Assembly: GCA_020629635.1 (NCBI GenBank)
Contig: JAHDCX010000013.1
Location: forward strand, 1-64,000
Length of the DNA: 64,000 nucleotides
DNA from: Acidimicrobiales bacterium
GTDB lineage: Bacteria; Actinomycetota; Acidimicrobiia; Acidimicrobiales; SHLQ01
Reading direction: 5' to 3'
In this document: positions 17,975-31,922 of the stretch, piece by piece
Numbering within the stretch: the stretch's first letter is position 1
Layout: every line of letters starts with the position of its first letter
Notes under the pieces: model-generated
Seen by the model: the letters and a program-made list of their open reading frames with translations, nothing else
What the model was told of the DNA's origin: nothing
Databases searched by the model: none
Program-made: the position numbers and the translations under genes

Positions 17975-18412
17975 TCACGCTGCCCCCAGCTCCCGAAGTG
18001 GTGCGAACAAACGCCCCACCTCGTCCGATCCGGGAGCCAAGACCTCGAGACGAACCATGCACGACAAGATCGCATGGAGCACCCCAGCACTCGACCCGGG
18101 CATCTCCAGGTCATGGTCCGAACAGAACTCGGCAATGCCGAACCAGAGCAGCGACTCCACGTCCGTGCTCGAAATCCGGAGCGGTTCGTATGAGCGGTCG
18201 ACGTGTGCGGACAAGACGACGGTGACCACGTCGGGATCCACCGGGCTGCCTGCAGCCAATGTCTCGACCAGCACCTCTCGCCTGACCTGACGAAGCAGGG
18301 GAGGGAGATCTGCGACGAGTTCAGCGCGAAGCGCAGGATCGAGAGGCCGGCGGATATCGGTCATCAACATGGCATCCAGTCTGACGATGCCCTGTGACAG
18401 TGTTTTCCGCAT
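17975..18412 (-). CDS. Hypothetical protein
   Basis: I do not recognise this 145-residue protein. It is soluble and mostly helical in look, with RPLDPALRAELVADLPPLLRQVRREVL near the start and a conserved-looking LLWFGIAEFCSDHDLEMPG in the second half. ATG 18412 lies inside a direct repeat; ATG 18370 or 18364 may be the true start and would give MTDIRRPLDP at the N-terminus. It is upstream of the degenerate GGDEF gene on the same strand, but a candidate promoter lies between them. Confidence 0.5.
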   Translation of the reverse strand: MRKTLSQGIVRLDAMLMTDIRRPLDPALRAELVADLPPLLRQVRREVLVETLAAGSPVDPDVVTVVLSAHVDRSYEPLRISSTDVESLLWFGIAEFCSDHDLEMPGSSAGVLHAILSCMVRLEVLAPGSDEVGRLFAPLRELGAA

Positions 18413-18499
18413 CGCTCAAGACCGCCACGCCGGCGACACGACACACAGACGGCCACACACCCTCCGCATCGCTCAGGACCGCCACGCCGGCGACACGAC
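18406..18499. repeat. Two 37-bp direct repeats, period 57
   Basis: Positions 18406-18442 and 18463-18499 match at 36 of 37 bases. They begin TCCGCATCGCTCA and end GGCGACACGAC. They sit between a hypothetical gene and the hppA terminator. No further full copy was noticed in the window. Confidence 0.85.
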
Positions 18500-18513
18500 T
18501 AGACGAAAACGAC

Positions 18514-18541
18514 AATGGGCCCCGCCGAAGCGGGGCCCATT
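18514..18541 (-). terminator. Intrinsic terminator of hppA
   Basis: A perfect 12-bp stem pairs 18514-18525 with 18530-18541. In the minus-strand RNA the loop is UUCG closed by C-G, a very stable tetraloop. It is 24 bp after the hppA stop; the following T-run is short. Confidence 0.85.
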
Positions 18542-18565
18542 GAGCGACGTGTGCGTGACGTCAGA

Positions 18566-20653
18566 TCAGACGAACGCGCTCGCGAACACGAGGCTCACGA
18601 TGGTCATCACCTTCAGCAAGATGTTCATCGCCGGACCCGAGGTGTCCTTGAACGGGTCGCCGACGGTGTCACCAACGACTGCCGCCTTGTGCGGGTCGGA
18701 GCCCTTGCCGCCGTGGTTGCCCTGCTCGATGTACTTCTTTGCGTTGTCCCATGCACCGCCAGCGTTTGCCATGAAGATTGCCAAGGCAAACCCGGTGACG
18801 AGGGCACCAGCGAGAAGTCCACCGAGGGCATTCACCGAGATGAAGCCGACGACGAGCGGCACAACGACCGCCAGTGCACCCGGGATGATCATTTCCTTCA
18901 GCGACGCCTGCGTCGAGATGGCCACGCAACGAGCCGAGTCAGGGTTGACCCCTTCCTTGCCCTCACGGAGGCCGGGGATCTCGCGGAACTGACGACGAAC
19001 TTCCTCGATCATCTCTTGTGCAGCACGACCGACTGCGTCGATCGTCAGGGCGGCAAAAAGGAAGGGAAGTCCGGCACCGATGAACAGACCGGTGAAGACA
19101 TCGACCTCGCCGACGTTGAGGTTCAACGAGCCTCCGGCTTCGTTGACGGCGAACTCGAAGCTCTTGAACAGTGCCAGAGCGGTCAGTGCTGCCGAACCAA
19201 CAGCGAAGCCCTTGGCGACGGCGGCGGTCGTGTTGCCGAGCGAGTCGAGCGCGTCGGTGACGTCGCGGACACTGGGATCGAGCTCAGCCATTTCGGCGAT
19301 ACCGCCGGCGTTGTCGGCGATCGGACCGTAGGCATCGACCGAGACGACCACACCGGTGGTTGCCAGCATGCCGATGGCCGCCACCGCGATGCCGTACAGA
19401 CCACCCTCGAGCGAACCGATCGAGTCGAAGGTCTGCTGACCGCCCCAGTACGCGACGCCAACGCCAGCGAGGATCAAACCGACCGAAGCCGCAACCGACA
19501 CCATGCCGGCGGAGATGCCACCAAGGACGGTGGTCGCAGGGCCGGTCTCGGACTGCTGTGCGATCTTCTTGACGGGACCGAAGTGATCGGAGGTGTAGTA
19601 CTCGGCGGTCTTGCCGAGCGCCCACCCGATGATCAGACCACCGATGACGGAAACCGCAAGGCCCCACGGCTGATCGAACGTGTCGCCGCCGAAGAGCCAG
19701 TACGCCACACCGAGCGTTGCAAACACGGTGATGCCCATGGCGACGTTCGTGCCCATGTGCAGGGCCCGCGAAAGTGCGTGCGAGTCGGTCGAATCGCCAC
19801 CCTTGACGAGAAAGGAGCCGATGATCGACGCAATCATGCCGACGAAAGCGATGGCAATTGGGAACATCAGCAGCGCCAACGCGTCGTCACCGATGTCATC
19901 GGCGGCAAGTGCGGTGGCGAATGCGACCAGCGAGATCGGCGCAATGATCGATCCCGCATACGACTCGAAGAGGTCTGCGCCCATACCAGCAACGTCGCCG
20001 ACGTTGTCACCCACGTTGTCGGCGATGGTGGCCGGGTTGCGAGGGTCATCTTCGGGGATACCTGCTTCGACCTTGCCGACGAGGTCGGCGCCGACGTCGG
20101 CAGCCTTCGTGTAGATGCCACCCCCAACACGGGAGAACAGTGCGATCGTCGACCCGCCCAATCCGTAGGCAGTCACAATCTCGAACGCGGCATCAGCTTC
20201 GAGGATCGTCACGAACAAGATGTACGTGATCATCAAACCGAGTAGCGCGAGGCCGGCCACGGAGAAGCCCATGACCGCGCCGCCACGAAAGGCCACCGGC
20301 AACGCCTTCGCCGGGCCCTCCTTCGCGGCTTCGGTCGTCCGGGCGTTGGCCATCGTGGCCACCGTCATGCCGGCATAGCCAGCACCAGCCGAGAGCACGG
20401 CACCGAGCAAGTAGGCAATGGCGCCGAACGGGTCGATCACGATGGCGATCAGGACAGCCATGACGACGGCGAAAGCCGACACCCATGTGTACTCCTGCTT
20501 CAAGAACGCCTTCGCGCCCGTCGAGATCTCGTTCATCAGGAAGACCATGCGGTCGTTGCCCGGGCTGGCCTTCTTCACGTCATTGAAGAAGAAGAACGCC
20601 AGTCCCAGCGCGGCAACCGCTGAGATCAATGCGAGGTAGGGGATGGATTCCAA
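18566..20653 (-). CDS. hppA: Membrane pyrophosphatase, potassium-dependent type
   Basis: 695 residues with about 16 transmembrane helices. It couples pyrophosphate hydrolysis to pumping of protons or sodium ions. Signatures include DVGADLVGKVEAGIPEDDPR, NVGDNVGDVAGMGADLFESY and the C-terminal GDTVGDPFKDTSGPAMN. GNTTAAVAKG has Ala where potassium-independent enzymes carry Lys, so this should need potassium; whether H+ or Na+ is pumped cannot be told by eye. The start is TTG 20653 (GGAG ten bases upstream). It is divergent from the 5-formyl-THF cyclo-ligase gene and ends at a UUCG-loop terminator. Confidence 0.95.
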   Translation of the reverse strand: MESIPYLALISAVAALGLAFFFFNDVKKASPGNDRMVFLMNEISTGAKAFLKQEYTWVSAFAVVMAVLIAIVIDPFGAIAYLLGAVLSAGAGYAGMTVATMANARTTEAAKEGPAKALPVAFRGGAVMGFSVAGLALLGLMITYILFVTILEADAAFEIVTAYGLGGSTIALFSRVGGGIYTKAADVGADLVGKVEAGIPEDDPRNPATIADNVGDNVGDVAGMGADLFESYAGSIIAPISLVAFATALAADDIGDDALALLMFPIAIAFVGMIASIIGSFLVKGGDSTDSHALSRALHMGTNVAMGITVFATLGVAYWLFGGDTFDQPWGLAVSVIGGLIIGWALGKTAEYYTSDHFGPVKKIAQQSETGPATTVLGGISAGMVSVAASVGLILAGVGVAYWGGQQTFDSIGSLEGGLYGIAVAAIGMLATTGVVVSVDAYGPIADNAGGIAEMAELDPSVRDVTDALDSLGNTTAAVAKGFAVGSAALTALALFKSFEFAVNEAGGSLNLNVGEVDVFTGLFIGAGLPFLFAALTIDAVGRAAQEMIEEVRRQFREIPGLREGKEGVNPDSARCVAISTQASLKEMIIPGALAVVVPLVVGFISVNALGGLLAGALVTGFALAIFMANAGGAWDNAKKYIEQGNHGGKGSDPHKAAVVGDTVGDPFKDTSGPAMNILLKVMTIVSLVFASAFV

Positions 20654-20756
20654 GGTTCTGCGTCTCCGTAGTCAAGGGGTGACCGCTAGGGTTCTGAAGC
20701 GCACGTCAGGTGCGGTCCTGGCCCTTTCAGCCGTTCCCGTCCCCACACGAGGCCGC

Positions 20757-21350
20757 ATGAACGATACCCGACGCGACATTCGGTCCCGCCTGATGGTCGC
20801 CCGCCAAAATCTCGACGTCGCAAGACAGCTCGACGCGGCCTCCGCCATCGTGGCGGCCATCGTCGAACACGCCGAGTCGATCGGCGCCCAGACGATCGCG
20901 GCCTCCTTGCCTCATCGCGGCGAAATCGACCTCCGCCCGACGCTCGAGGCATTGCTTCGTCGAGGGAGACGAATCGCGCTCCCGGTGTGCGGTTCTGCGG
21001 GGTCGATGCACTTCAGCCCCTGGGAGCCCGGCGACCGGCTCATCTCGAATCGTTATGGCATCAACGAACCAATCTCGGAACCCCTGACTCCGCACGACAT
21101 CGACGCCGTCCTCGTCCCGGGAGTGGCATTCTCGCCGAGTGGCGACCGACTCGGCCACGGCGTCGGGTTCTACGACCGATGGTTCGAATCGGCAACGGCA
21201 CGCGGCGCACGCCCGCGCCGGATCGGCGTTGCACATGACTTTCAGGTCCTCGAGTTGCCCACCCCCGAACCCTGGGATGTGCCGATGGACGTCGTGATCA
21301 CACCCGCCCGCTCGATCACGGTTCTCCAACGAGGCGAACCCGGCCGGTAG
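20757..21350 (+). CDS. 5-formyltetrahydrofolate cyclo-ligase family protein
   Basis: 197 residues from ATG 20757. The ATP- and substrate-binding motif PGVAFSPSGDRLGHGVGFYDRWF (about 121-143) is typical of the family, as are SLPHRGEIDLRPTL and the closing DVPMDVVITPA. It converts 5-formyl-THF to 5,10-methenyl-THF. A TAGGGT at 20687-20692 is a possible -10 about 60 bases upstream. trkA begins 12 bp downstream with its own candidate -10. Confidence 0.88.
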   Translation: MNDTRRDIRSRLMVARQNLDVARQLDAASAIVAAIVEHAESIGAQTIAASLPHRGEIDLRPTLEALLRRGRRIALPVCGSAGSMHFSPWEPGDRLISNRYGINEPISEPLTPHDIDAVLVPGVAFSPSGDRLGHGVGFYDRWFESATARGARPRRIGVAHDFQVLELPTPEPWDVPMDVVITPARSITVLQRGEPGR

Positions 21351-21361
21351 GGTCGACATCG

Positions 21362-22705
21362 ATGCGAGTAATCGTCGTCGGTGCAGGAGAGGTCGGCTCG
21401 TACGTCGCGGATCGGCTGAGCCGTGAAGGCGTCGACGTCGTCGTCGTCGAACGAAACGCCAAGCGCGCCTCAGCGCTGTCGGATTCGGCCGACGTCGAAG
21501 TCATCACCGGCAGCGGCACCCACCCGAAGGTGCTCGCTGAAGCTGGCGTGCACTCCGCCGATCTACTTGTCGCCGTCACGAAGAGCGACGAGGTGAACCT
21601 CGTCGCGTCGATGCTGGCGCGCGAGGCCGACGTCCCTCACACCGTGGTCCGCCTCGAAGCCCCCGAGCTCCGTGGCTTCGACGCCGCCGGACTGCGACGC
21701 ACCGCCGATGCCGACCTCTTCATCGATCCCGACGAAGAAACCGCGCAGGAAGTTCTCTCATTGATTGAGATGCCGGGAGCGAGCGAGGTGGCCAAGCTCG
21801 GCAACGGCGAGGTGCTCGTGATCGGCGCTCGTGTTCCGGAGGGCGCGCCGATCGTCGGAAAGTCATTGGTCCAGCTCGGAGTCGAGAACGAACCTGAGTG
21901 GGACTACATCGTCTGCTCAATCCGACGCGGCGACCAGACCGTGATTCCGCGCGGCGACTACGTGATCGAAGCTCATGACCTCGTTCGGATCGTCTGCAAA
22001 CGGTCGGCCCGCCGGTCGGTCGCCAAGCTGGTCGGTCTTGCTCGTGACGTGCCACGGGAGATCCTGCTGCTCGGTGGCGGGCGAACGGCGACCCTGGTGG
22101 CGCAGAAGCTGCACAGCACTGGTGCACGCGTGCAGATGATCGAACGCGACCCAGACCGGGCCCGCGAACTCGCCGAACGGTTGGACGGGGTACGCGTTCT
22201 GCTCGGTGACGTCACCGACAGCGATGTACTCGATGAGGCAGATCTGCCGCGCATCGAGCTCGTGGCTGCGCTCACCGGCGAGGACGATGCAAACGTGCTG
22301 GCGTCGGTCTACGCCAAATCCTCCGGAGTTCCCGAGACCATCGCCGTCGTTCACCGATTGAATTTCCTCGATCTTCTCGACCAGGTCGGCGTCGATGCGG
22401 CGCTGTCGCCACGAACGGCGACGGCCAACGCGGTGCTCCGCTTCGTCCGCCAGGACGTGGCCGCTGTCGCCACCTTCCTCCACGCAGAGGTCGAGATGCT
22501 CGAATTCGAGATTCACTCCGGCGCAGCCGCCGACGGGAAGGCCATCGCCGAACTCGGCCTGCCCCGCGACGTACTGGTCGGCGCGGTCGTGCGGGACGGA
22601 CGCGCCGAGATCGCTCGTGGCCGAACGTCGCTTCGCAAAGGCGACCACGTGATCGTCATTGCCGAACCCGAGTCGGTCGACCGAGTCGCCGATCTACTCG
22701 GCTGA
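21362..22705 (+). CDS. trkA: Trk potassium uptake regulator TrkA
   Basis: 447 residues with two RCK units. The first Rossmann motif is VVGAGEVGSYVADRL (about 5-19), the second LLGGGRTATLVAQKL (about 237-251), each followed by an RCK_C part. TrkA binds NAD(H)/ATP and gates TrkH-type channels at the inner face of the membrane. TAGGGT at 21348-21353 ends eight bases before the ATG, suggesting a leaderless mRNA. Two TrkH-type subunits follow directly, seven bases and then minus eight bases apart. Confidence 0.93.
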   Translation: MRVIVVGAGEVGSYVADRLSREGVDVVVVERNAKRASALSDSADVEVITGSGTHPKVLAEAGVHSADLLVAVTKSDEVNLVASMLAREADVPHTVVRLEAPELRGFDAAGLRRTADADLFIDPDEETAQEVLSLIEMPGASEVAKLGNGEVLVIGARVPEGAPIVGKSLVQLGVENEPEWDYIVCSIRRGDQTVIPRGDYVIEAHDLVRIVCKRSARRSVAKLVGLARDVPREILLLGGGRTATLVAQKLHSTGARVQMIERDPDRARELAERLDGVRVLLGDVTDSDVLDEADLPRIELVAALTGEDDANVLASVYAKSSGVPETIAVVHRLNFLDLLDQVGVDAALSPRTATANAVLRFVRQDVAAVATFLHAEVEMLEFEIHSGAAADGKAIAELGLPRDVLVGAVVRDGRAEIARGRTSLRKGDHVIVIAEPESVDRVADLLG

Positions 22706-22711
22706 TCGGCC

Positions 22712-24196
22712 ATGGCATCGCGCGGGACGATCCGGGTCCTGCCACTTCCGTTCGGCGTCGGACTGGGCACTTCGGGCGTTGCGGTCCTCTTCTCGTCGAT
22801 GACCGGACTCGTGCTCGACGATCGCAGTCATCAGCAGATGCTCGCCCGTCTGACGGTCGTGTCGATTGCGGCGATCGCCATCGGGATCGCGATCGCACGG
22901 CGACAGCACGTCGCGCGGATCACACCCGCGATGGCCATGTCGATGTTCGTCGCGGGCTGGACCGGGGCGACCCTCGTTGCGATCGTCGCCTTTCTGGCGT
23001 CTGGACACCTCGATTCGACCTTCGACAGCCTCTTCGAGGCCGTCAGCGCGACGTCGACGACCGGGCTGACGACGGTCGACGACCCCCAAACACTCCCGCA
23101 CGCCATTCGCCTCATGCGGGTTGCGTTGCCGTGGTGCACGGGCTTCGGTGTTTTGGTCGTGTCGATGGGCGTTCTTCCCGCGGCGGTCGCCGGTGTCGAG
23201 CTCGCACCGGTGAGACGGCTCCACGGTCGAGAAAAGCTTGTGACGACTCCCCGAGAAGCACTCAAGCGCATCTCCGGGCTCTATGCCCTGCTCACCGCCG
23301 TCACGGTGATCGGTTTACGTCTGAGCGGCCTCGGAAGCTTCGATTCGATCAGCTACGGACTGTCGATTGCCTCGACGTCGGGCATGTCGAATCACGCCGA
23401 CTCACTGGGCCATTTCGACTCGTTCGCCGTCGATGCCGTCGCGACCGTTGGAATGCTCGCTGCGGGAGGCAACCTGCTCGTTGTGTGGTGGGCGATTCGG
23501 GGCCACCTCGGCCCCGTTCTGCAGTCCACCGAGCTCCGGTTGTACCTGACGCTCTTCGTTCTCGGCGTCGTCACCGTCTTCGCGGCTGGCGACGGCCTTT
23601 CGATCGAATCCGCTGCCTTCTCCGTGGCGTCAATGCTCTCGACGACGGGGCTGCGATCAGGCGACTGGGCCGCAGCTGGCGGATATCCGCAAGCGGCATT
23701 GATCGTGCTCGGTGGGCTCGGCGCCATGAGTGGATCGCTGGGATCGGGATTTCGGTTGGCACGTGTGGCACGTGTCGCCCTCGAGGTGCGACGTCGGCTC
23801 CAGCAGCTCGTCAACCCTGCTCGGGTGAGTGTGCTCCGGATGGACGGCACTGCGTTGAACGAGGATTCGCTGAAACGAACATTCGGTTACCTGTGGATGC
23901 ATGCGTTCACGCTCGCATTGTTGGCCGTGCTCCTCAACGCCCGGTCTCTCGATGTGATCGGGACCGCCTCCCTTGCGGTCGCCGTAGTGTCCAACAACGC
24001 CACTTATGTGGACGACTCCGCCATCACGACGACCGTTCGGTTGTCGAGCTGGTCAGAAGCTGTCGCCATGTCAGGCATGATGCTCGGTCGTCTCTCGATC
24101 TATCCGGTTCTGCTCACCGTTGCGGGGGTCGGTCGCTGGCTCGCTCGCCAGCGCCCCCACCAGCACGCCGGTATCAGGATGCGCCCTGATGCGTGA
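22712..24196 (+). CDS. Divergent TrkH-like membrane protein
   Basis: 494 residues with about ten hydrophobic segments. Three pore-loop-like repeats are seen: STTGLTTVDD (first), STSGMSNHADS (second) and LSTTGLRSGDW (third). At the place of the fourth, the usual N-x-G-P is replaced by SNNATYVDDS. It is clearly related to the canonical TrkH downstream but poorly conserved. It may be a regulatory or heteromeric partner rather than a pore; that is inference. The stop overlaps the next start by eight bases. Confidence 0.72.
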   Translation: MASRGTIRVLPLPFGVGLGTSGVAVLFSSMTGLVLDDRSHQQMLARLTVVSIAAIAIGIAIARRQHVARITPAMAMSMFVAGWTGATLVAIVAFLASGHLDSTFDSLFEAVSATSTTGLTTVDDPQTLPHAIRLMRVALPWCTGFGVLVVSMGVLPAAVAGVELAPVRRLHGREKLVTTPREALKRISGLYALLTAVTVIGLRLSGLGSFDSISYGLSIASTSGMSNHADSLGHFDSFAVDAVATVGMLAAGGNLLVVWWAIRGHLGPVLQSTELRLYLTLFVLGVVTVFAAGDGLSIESAAFSVASMLSTTGLRSGDWAAAGGYPQAALIVLGGLGAMSGSLGSGFRLARVARVALEVRRRLQQLVNPARVSVLRMDGTALNEDSLKRTFGYLWMHAFTLALLAVLLNARSLDVIGTASLAVAVVSNNATYVDDSAITTTVRLSSWSEAVAMSGMMLGRLSIYPVLLTVAGVGRWLARQRPHQHAGIRMRPDA

Positions 24197-25787
24197 ATGG
24201 CAGTTGCAGGCGCGCCGACCCGACGGCTTTCAGAAGCCGACTCGACGACTCCGATCCACCGTCGCCCATATCAGCGGTCTTGCGCTGCTCGTTGTCGCTC
24301 CCGGCCTGATGGTTTGCGCCGGAGTTGAAGCGTTCGGACGTGGTGACGACACGATTCCGCTGCTCATCTGCGCAGGACTTTTCGGAGGGCTGGGAGCACT
24401 GATGTGGTCCGGCACACGGCTCGGCGACCTCGCTCCGCGGACGGTGTTCGCAGCGGTTGCGTGGTCCTGGCTACTCGTCTCGGTGATGGGAGCCCTTCCC
24501 TACGTCCTGGCCCGGACGTTTGCCCAACCCGGACAAGGGCGGTGGATCGAACTTGCCGACGCCGTCTTCGAATCTGTGTCTGGCTACACCTGCACGGGAT
24601 CCACCGTGCTGACCACGTTGGGAGATCTCGGCGACCCGGATCCCGAAGTCGGCGACGGTGTCCTTTTCTACCGACAACTCACGCAGTGGTACGGCGGTAT
24701 GGGCTTTGTCCAACTGGTGATCACCGTTCTACCGACGCTCGGGGGTCGTGCAATCGGATTCATCGGCGCAGAGGCCACGGGCCCGAACACGGAGCGACTC
24801 TCGCCCCGTGCCACCGATACGGCGCGAATCCTCTGGAAGCTCTACGTCGGAGCCACCGTCGTCATCACCCTGGGCTACGTGGTCGCCGGAATGCGCCCCT
24901 ACGACGCGCTCGCCCACGCATTGACCACCTCAGCAACCGGCGGGTTCTCGATGTACAACGACTCACTTGGCGAGTTCGACTCGTTGCCCATCGAGCTGTG
25001 GGCGATGGCCGCAATGGCATTCGGCGGCTCGAACTGGGCGCTCCACTGGGTCTTCCTCACCCGAGATCGATCGGTCTACGGACGAGACCATGAGTTTCGC
25101 GCCTACATCGGCGTGCTGATCGTCGCCTCTACCGCGCTCACCTTCATGCTCTGGGCAGACGGCGGGTACGGAACTGGCTCGACCGCCTTGCGAGCTGCGA
25201 CATTCAATGCCATCAGCCTCGGCTCGTCGACCGGTTTCGGCAATGCTCAGGGACCCGGTACCGCAGGGGATATCGCCGCATGGGCGGCCAGTCCTCTGCT
25301 CGTGATCCTGCTGTTGATGTTCGTCGGCGGCATGTCGGGATCCACCGCCGGAGGGTCGAAGGTGATCCGCTCGAGAATCCTGCTCGCCATCTCGCATCGG
25401 ACACTCGCCGAAGTCCGTCAGCCCCGAGCCATCGTGCCGGTGAAGCTCGGCCGAGACATCGTCAGCGAAACCGTCGTTGGACGGGTCGCCACGTTCATGA
25501 TGGCGTACCTTGCGCTCATCGTCGGCGGCCTACTTGTGGTGACGCTCCTTGGTGGCGAGATCGAAGCATCTCTCGCCGGGGTCGTCGGCTCGCTCGGCAA
25601 CATGGGACCGGCATTTGGTGAGGCCGGCCCAACATCGACGTTTCAAGCGGCCTTTCCGACCCCCGCTCGGCTCGTCCTCGCGTTCTTGATGTTGGCCGGC
25701 CGCCTGGAGTTGTTCGCGGTGCTGTTGATGTTCGCGGCGCCGCGGCGATCCGTGCGCGCCCTTCGACCGCACAAGCACACGTTCTGA
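24189..25787 (+). CDS. trkH: TrkH family potassium uptake protein
   Basis: 532 residues from ATG 24189. The four filter loops are visible: YTCTGST, TSATGGFSMYND, LGSSTGFGNA and LGNMGPAFGE, plus MSGSTAGGSKVIR before the last repeat. This is the expected pore-forming subunit for TrkA. The operon order trkA-trkH-like-trkH with overlapping ends suggests a complex of all three proteins. Confidence 0.92.
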   Translation: MREWQLQARRPDGFQKPTRRLRSTVAHISGLALLVVAPGLMVCAGVEAFGRGDDTIPLLICAGLFGGLGALMWSGTRLGDLAPRTVFAAVAWSWLLVSVMGALPYVLARTFAQPGQGRWIELADAVFESVSGYTCTGSTVLTTLGDLGDPDPEVGDGVLFYRQLTQWYGGMGFVQLVITVLPTLGGRAIGFIGAEATGPNTERLSPRATDTARILWKLYVGATVVITLGYVVAGMRPYDALAHALTTSATGGFSMYNDSLGEFDSLPIELWAMAAMAFGGSNWALHWVFLTRDRSVYGRDHEFRAYIGVLIVASTALTFMLWADGGYGTGSTALRAATFNAISLGSSTGFGNAQGPGTAGDIAAWAASPLLVILLLMFVGGMSGSTAGGSKVIRSRILLAISHRTLAEVRQPRAIVPVKLGRDIVSETVVGRVATFMMAYLALIVGGLLVVTLLGGEIEASLAGVVGSLGNMGPAFGEAGPTSTFQAAFPTPARLVLAFLMLAGRLELFAVLLMFAAPRRSVRALRPHKHTF

Positions 25788-25798
25788 CGGAGAAGACC

Positions 25799-27079
25799 TC
25801 AGCCGATCATGAGTTCGGCGAGAACGAGCGTGAGGTCCCACGGATCGGACGCACCGCACAACTCACGAGCCGAGTGCATGGCCAGTTGGGGCACGCCGAC
25901 ATCGAGCGCCCGCATGCCTGTCGCCGCGGCCACGGTCGGGCCGATCGTCGAACCACATGGCATGTCGCTGCGGCTCACGAACTGCTGGGTCGAGACCCCG
26001 GCTCGTTCGGCGGCCAGCTCGAAGAGTGCGGCCGAGACGGCGTCGGTCGTGTAGCGCTGGTTCGCGTTGAACTTCAGCGCAGGACCGCCGTTGCAGTGAA
26101 TGACATGGTGCGGGTCGTGCTTGTGGGGCTGGTTGGGATGCGTGGCGTGTGCGTTGTCCGACGAGACGAACAACGAATCGGCGATGGACCGCGCATAGGA
26201 GTCGACATCGCCACCGAGCGATGCGTTGATCGACTGCAATCGCTGCGGTAGTGCTGCGGTTGCCGCCCCCGTAGAGGAGACCGATCCCACTTCCTCGTGG
26301 TCGAACAGGGTGACCACGGAGATCGCGTCGGGTGCTGCTCCGGCAAGGGCGGTGATCGCGGCGTGGCACGACAGCTGGTTGTCGAGTCGCGGGGCAGAAA
26401 GCAGGTCTTCGTCGACGCCGACGAGCGTCGAGGGCACGACGTCGTGCAACATGAGTTCAAAACCGAGAATGTCTGTCCCGGGAACCGCGATCTCGTCGGC
26501 AACGATGTCGAGAATCGATCGATTCGTGCCGTCGTCGATCGCCCACACGGGGGCGAGGTGCTCTTGGCGGTTGAGCGCCAAGCGTTCGTTCACCTCTCGA
26601 TCGAGGTGTATCGCGAGTTGCGGGACGCGCAGGATCGGGCGATCGATCCGCACCAGTTGTTCCCGAACGCCCTCCGGTCCTCGGAGGGTCACTCGCCCCG
26701 AAAGTCCGCAATCTCGGTCGAGCCACGAGTTGAGCAGGACGCCGCCGTAGATCTCGATGCCGAGCCGTCGCCAACCCGCCGCTGGCGCATCGGGATGGGG
26801 CTTGAGTCGCAGGTTTGGCGAATCCGTATGGGCCCCAATCACGCGGAACGGCGTGGAGGCCGTTGCACCATCGGGCACGATCCACGCAATGAGCGAACCT
26901 CCGTCCGCGCGATACCAGCGACCCGACGGCGAGCCATCCGCGTCGTGCCACGCGGTGAATCCTGCCGCCTCCAACATGGCGGTCGCCGTTCGGACCACAT
27001 GAAATGGCGACGGCGATTCGTCGATGAAACGACCAAGCGCGAGTGCATGGGCGCGATGGCTGGGACTCAGGACTGACAT
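25799..27079 (-). CDS. apeB: M18 family aminopeptidase
   Basis: 426 residues. The dinuclear zinc motifs of the M18 family are present: GAHTDSPNLRLKP (about 88-100), SAPRLDNQLSC, FDHEEVGS, DNAHATHPN and PCGSTIGP near the end. The family removes acidic N-terminal residues from peptides in the cytosol. A strong RBS (GAGGAGG) precedes the ATG. It is divergent from gltB and convergent with trkH, 12 bp apart. The gene symbol follows the bacterial aminopeptidase 2 usage. Confidence 0.92.
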   Translation of the reverse strand: MSVLSPSHRAHALALGRFIDESPSPFHVVRTATAMLEAAGFTAWHDADGSPSGRWYRADGGSLIAWIVPDGATASTPFRVIGAHTDSPNLRLKPHPDAPAAGWRRLGIEIYGGVLLNSWLDRDCGLSGRVTLRGPEGVREQLVRIDRPILRVPQLAIHLDREVNERLALNRQEHLAPVWAIDDGTNRSILDIVADEIAVPGTDILGFELMLHDVVPSTLVGVDEDLLSAPRLDNQLSCHAAITALAGAAPDAISVVTLFDHEEVGSVSSTGAATAALPQRLQSINASLGGDVDSYARSIADSLFVSSDNAHATHPNQPHKHDPHHVIHCNGGPALKFNANQRYTTDAVSAALFELAAERAGVSTQQFVSRSDMPCGSTIGPTVAAATGMRALDVGVPQLAMHSARELCGASDPWDLTLVLAELMIG

Positions 27080-27331
27080 CGGTCCTCCTCGATGACGCAG
27101 ACGGTGCCATCATGACAGAGAGCGCCTCAGCGTCGAGGCGAGCGGCACCCGATCTCGACGAGCTGATGGTGTTGTAGCGACCTGTGGAGAACCTGTAGCG
27201 TCGCGGTTCCGGGCCAATGCCGTCCCGTCGTGATCGCACCGAAAATGCGAGACACACGCCCAGACGAAGCGCCCGCGGCGACCTCGGTCGTCGCGCGGTG
27301 TCACGCGACGAGACGACGAAAGGCACGACCG
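27080..27331. other. Divergent intergenic region apeB/gltB
   Basis: I see no gene here. On the plus strand TTGTAG and a TAGCGT downstream of it (about 27170-27205) could be a gltB promoter, but spacing is imperfect. No riboswitch-like fold was recognised. Confidence 0.3.
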
Positions 27332-31921
<4,590 letters not shown>

Positions 31922-31922
31922 C

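Noticed and set aside
18406-18442. Repeat copy as a sigma-28 promoter (CTCAAG then GGCGACAC)
   Set aside because: Spacing is eight rather than eleven bases and no plus-strand gene follows.
18321-18515. Minus-strand 64-codon frame with two RVAGVAVLSDAE repeats
   Set aside because: The repeats arise from the direct repeat DNA and the frame overlaps the hppA terminator and another gene.
18515-20245. 576-codon plus-strand frame opposite hppA
   Set aside because: Antisense of a highly conserved membrane pyrophosphatase; no domain recognised.
27170-27205. gltB promoter TTGTAG / TAGCGT
   Set aside because: Spacing and boxes are weak, and repeated TGTAGCG strings make the choice arbitrary.
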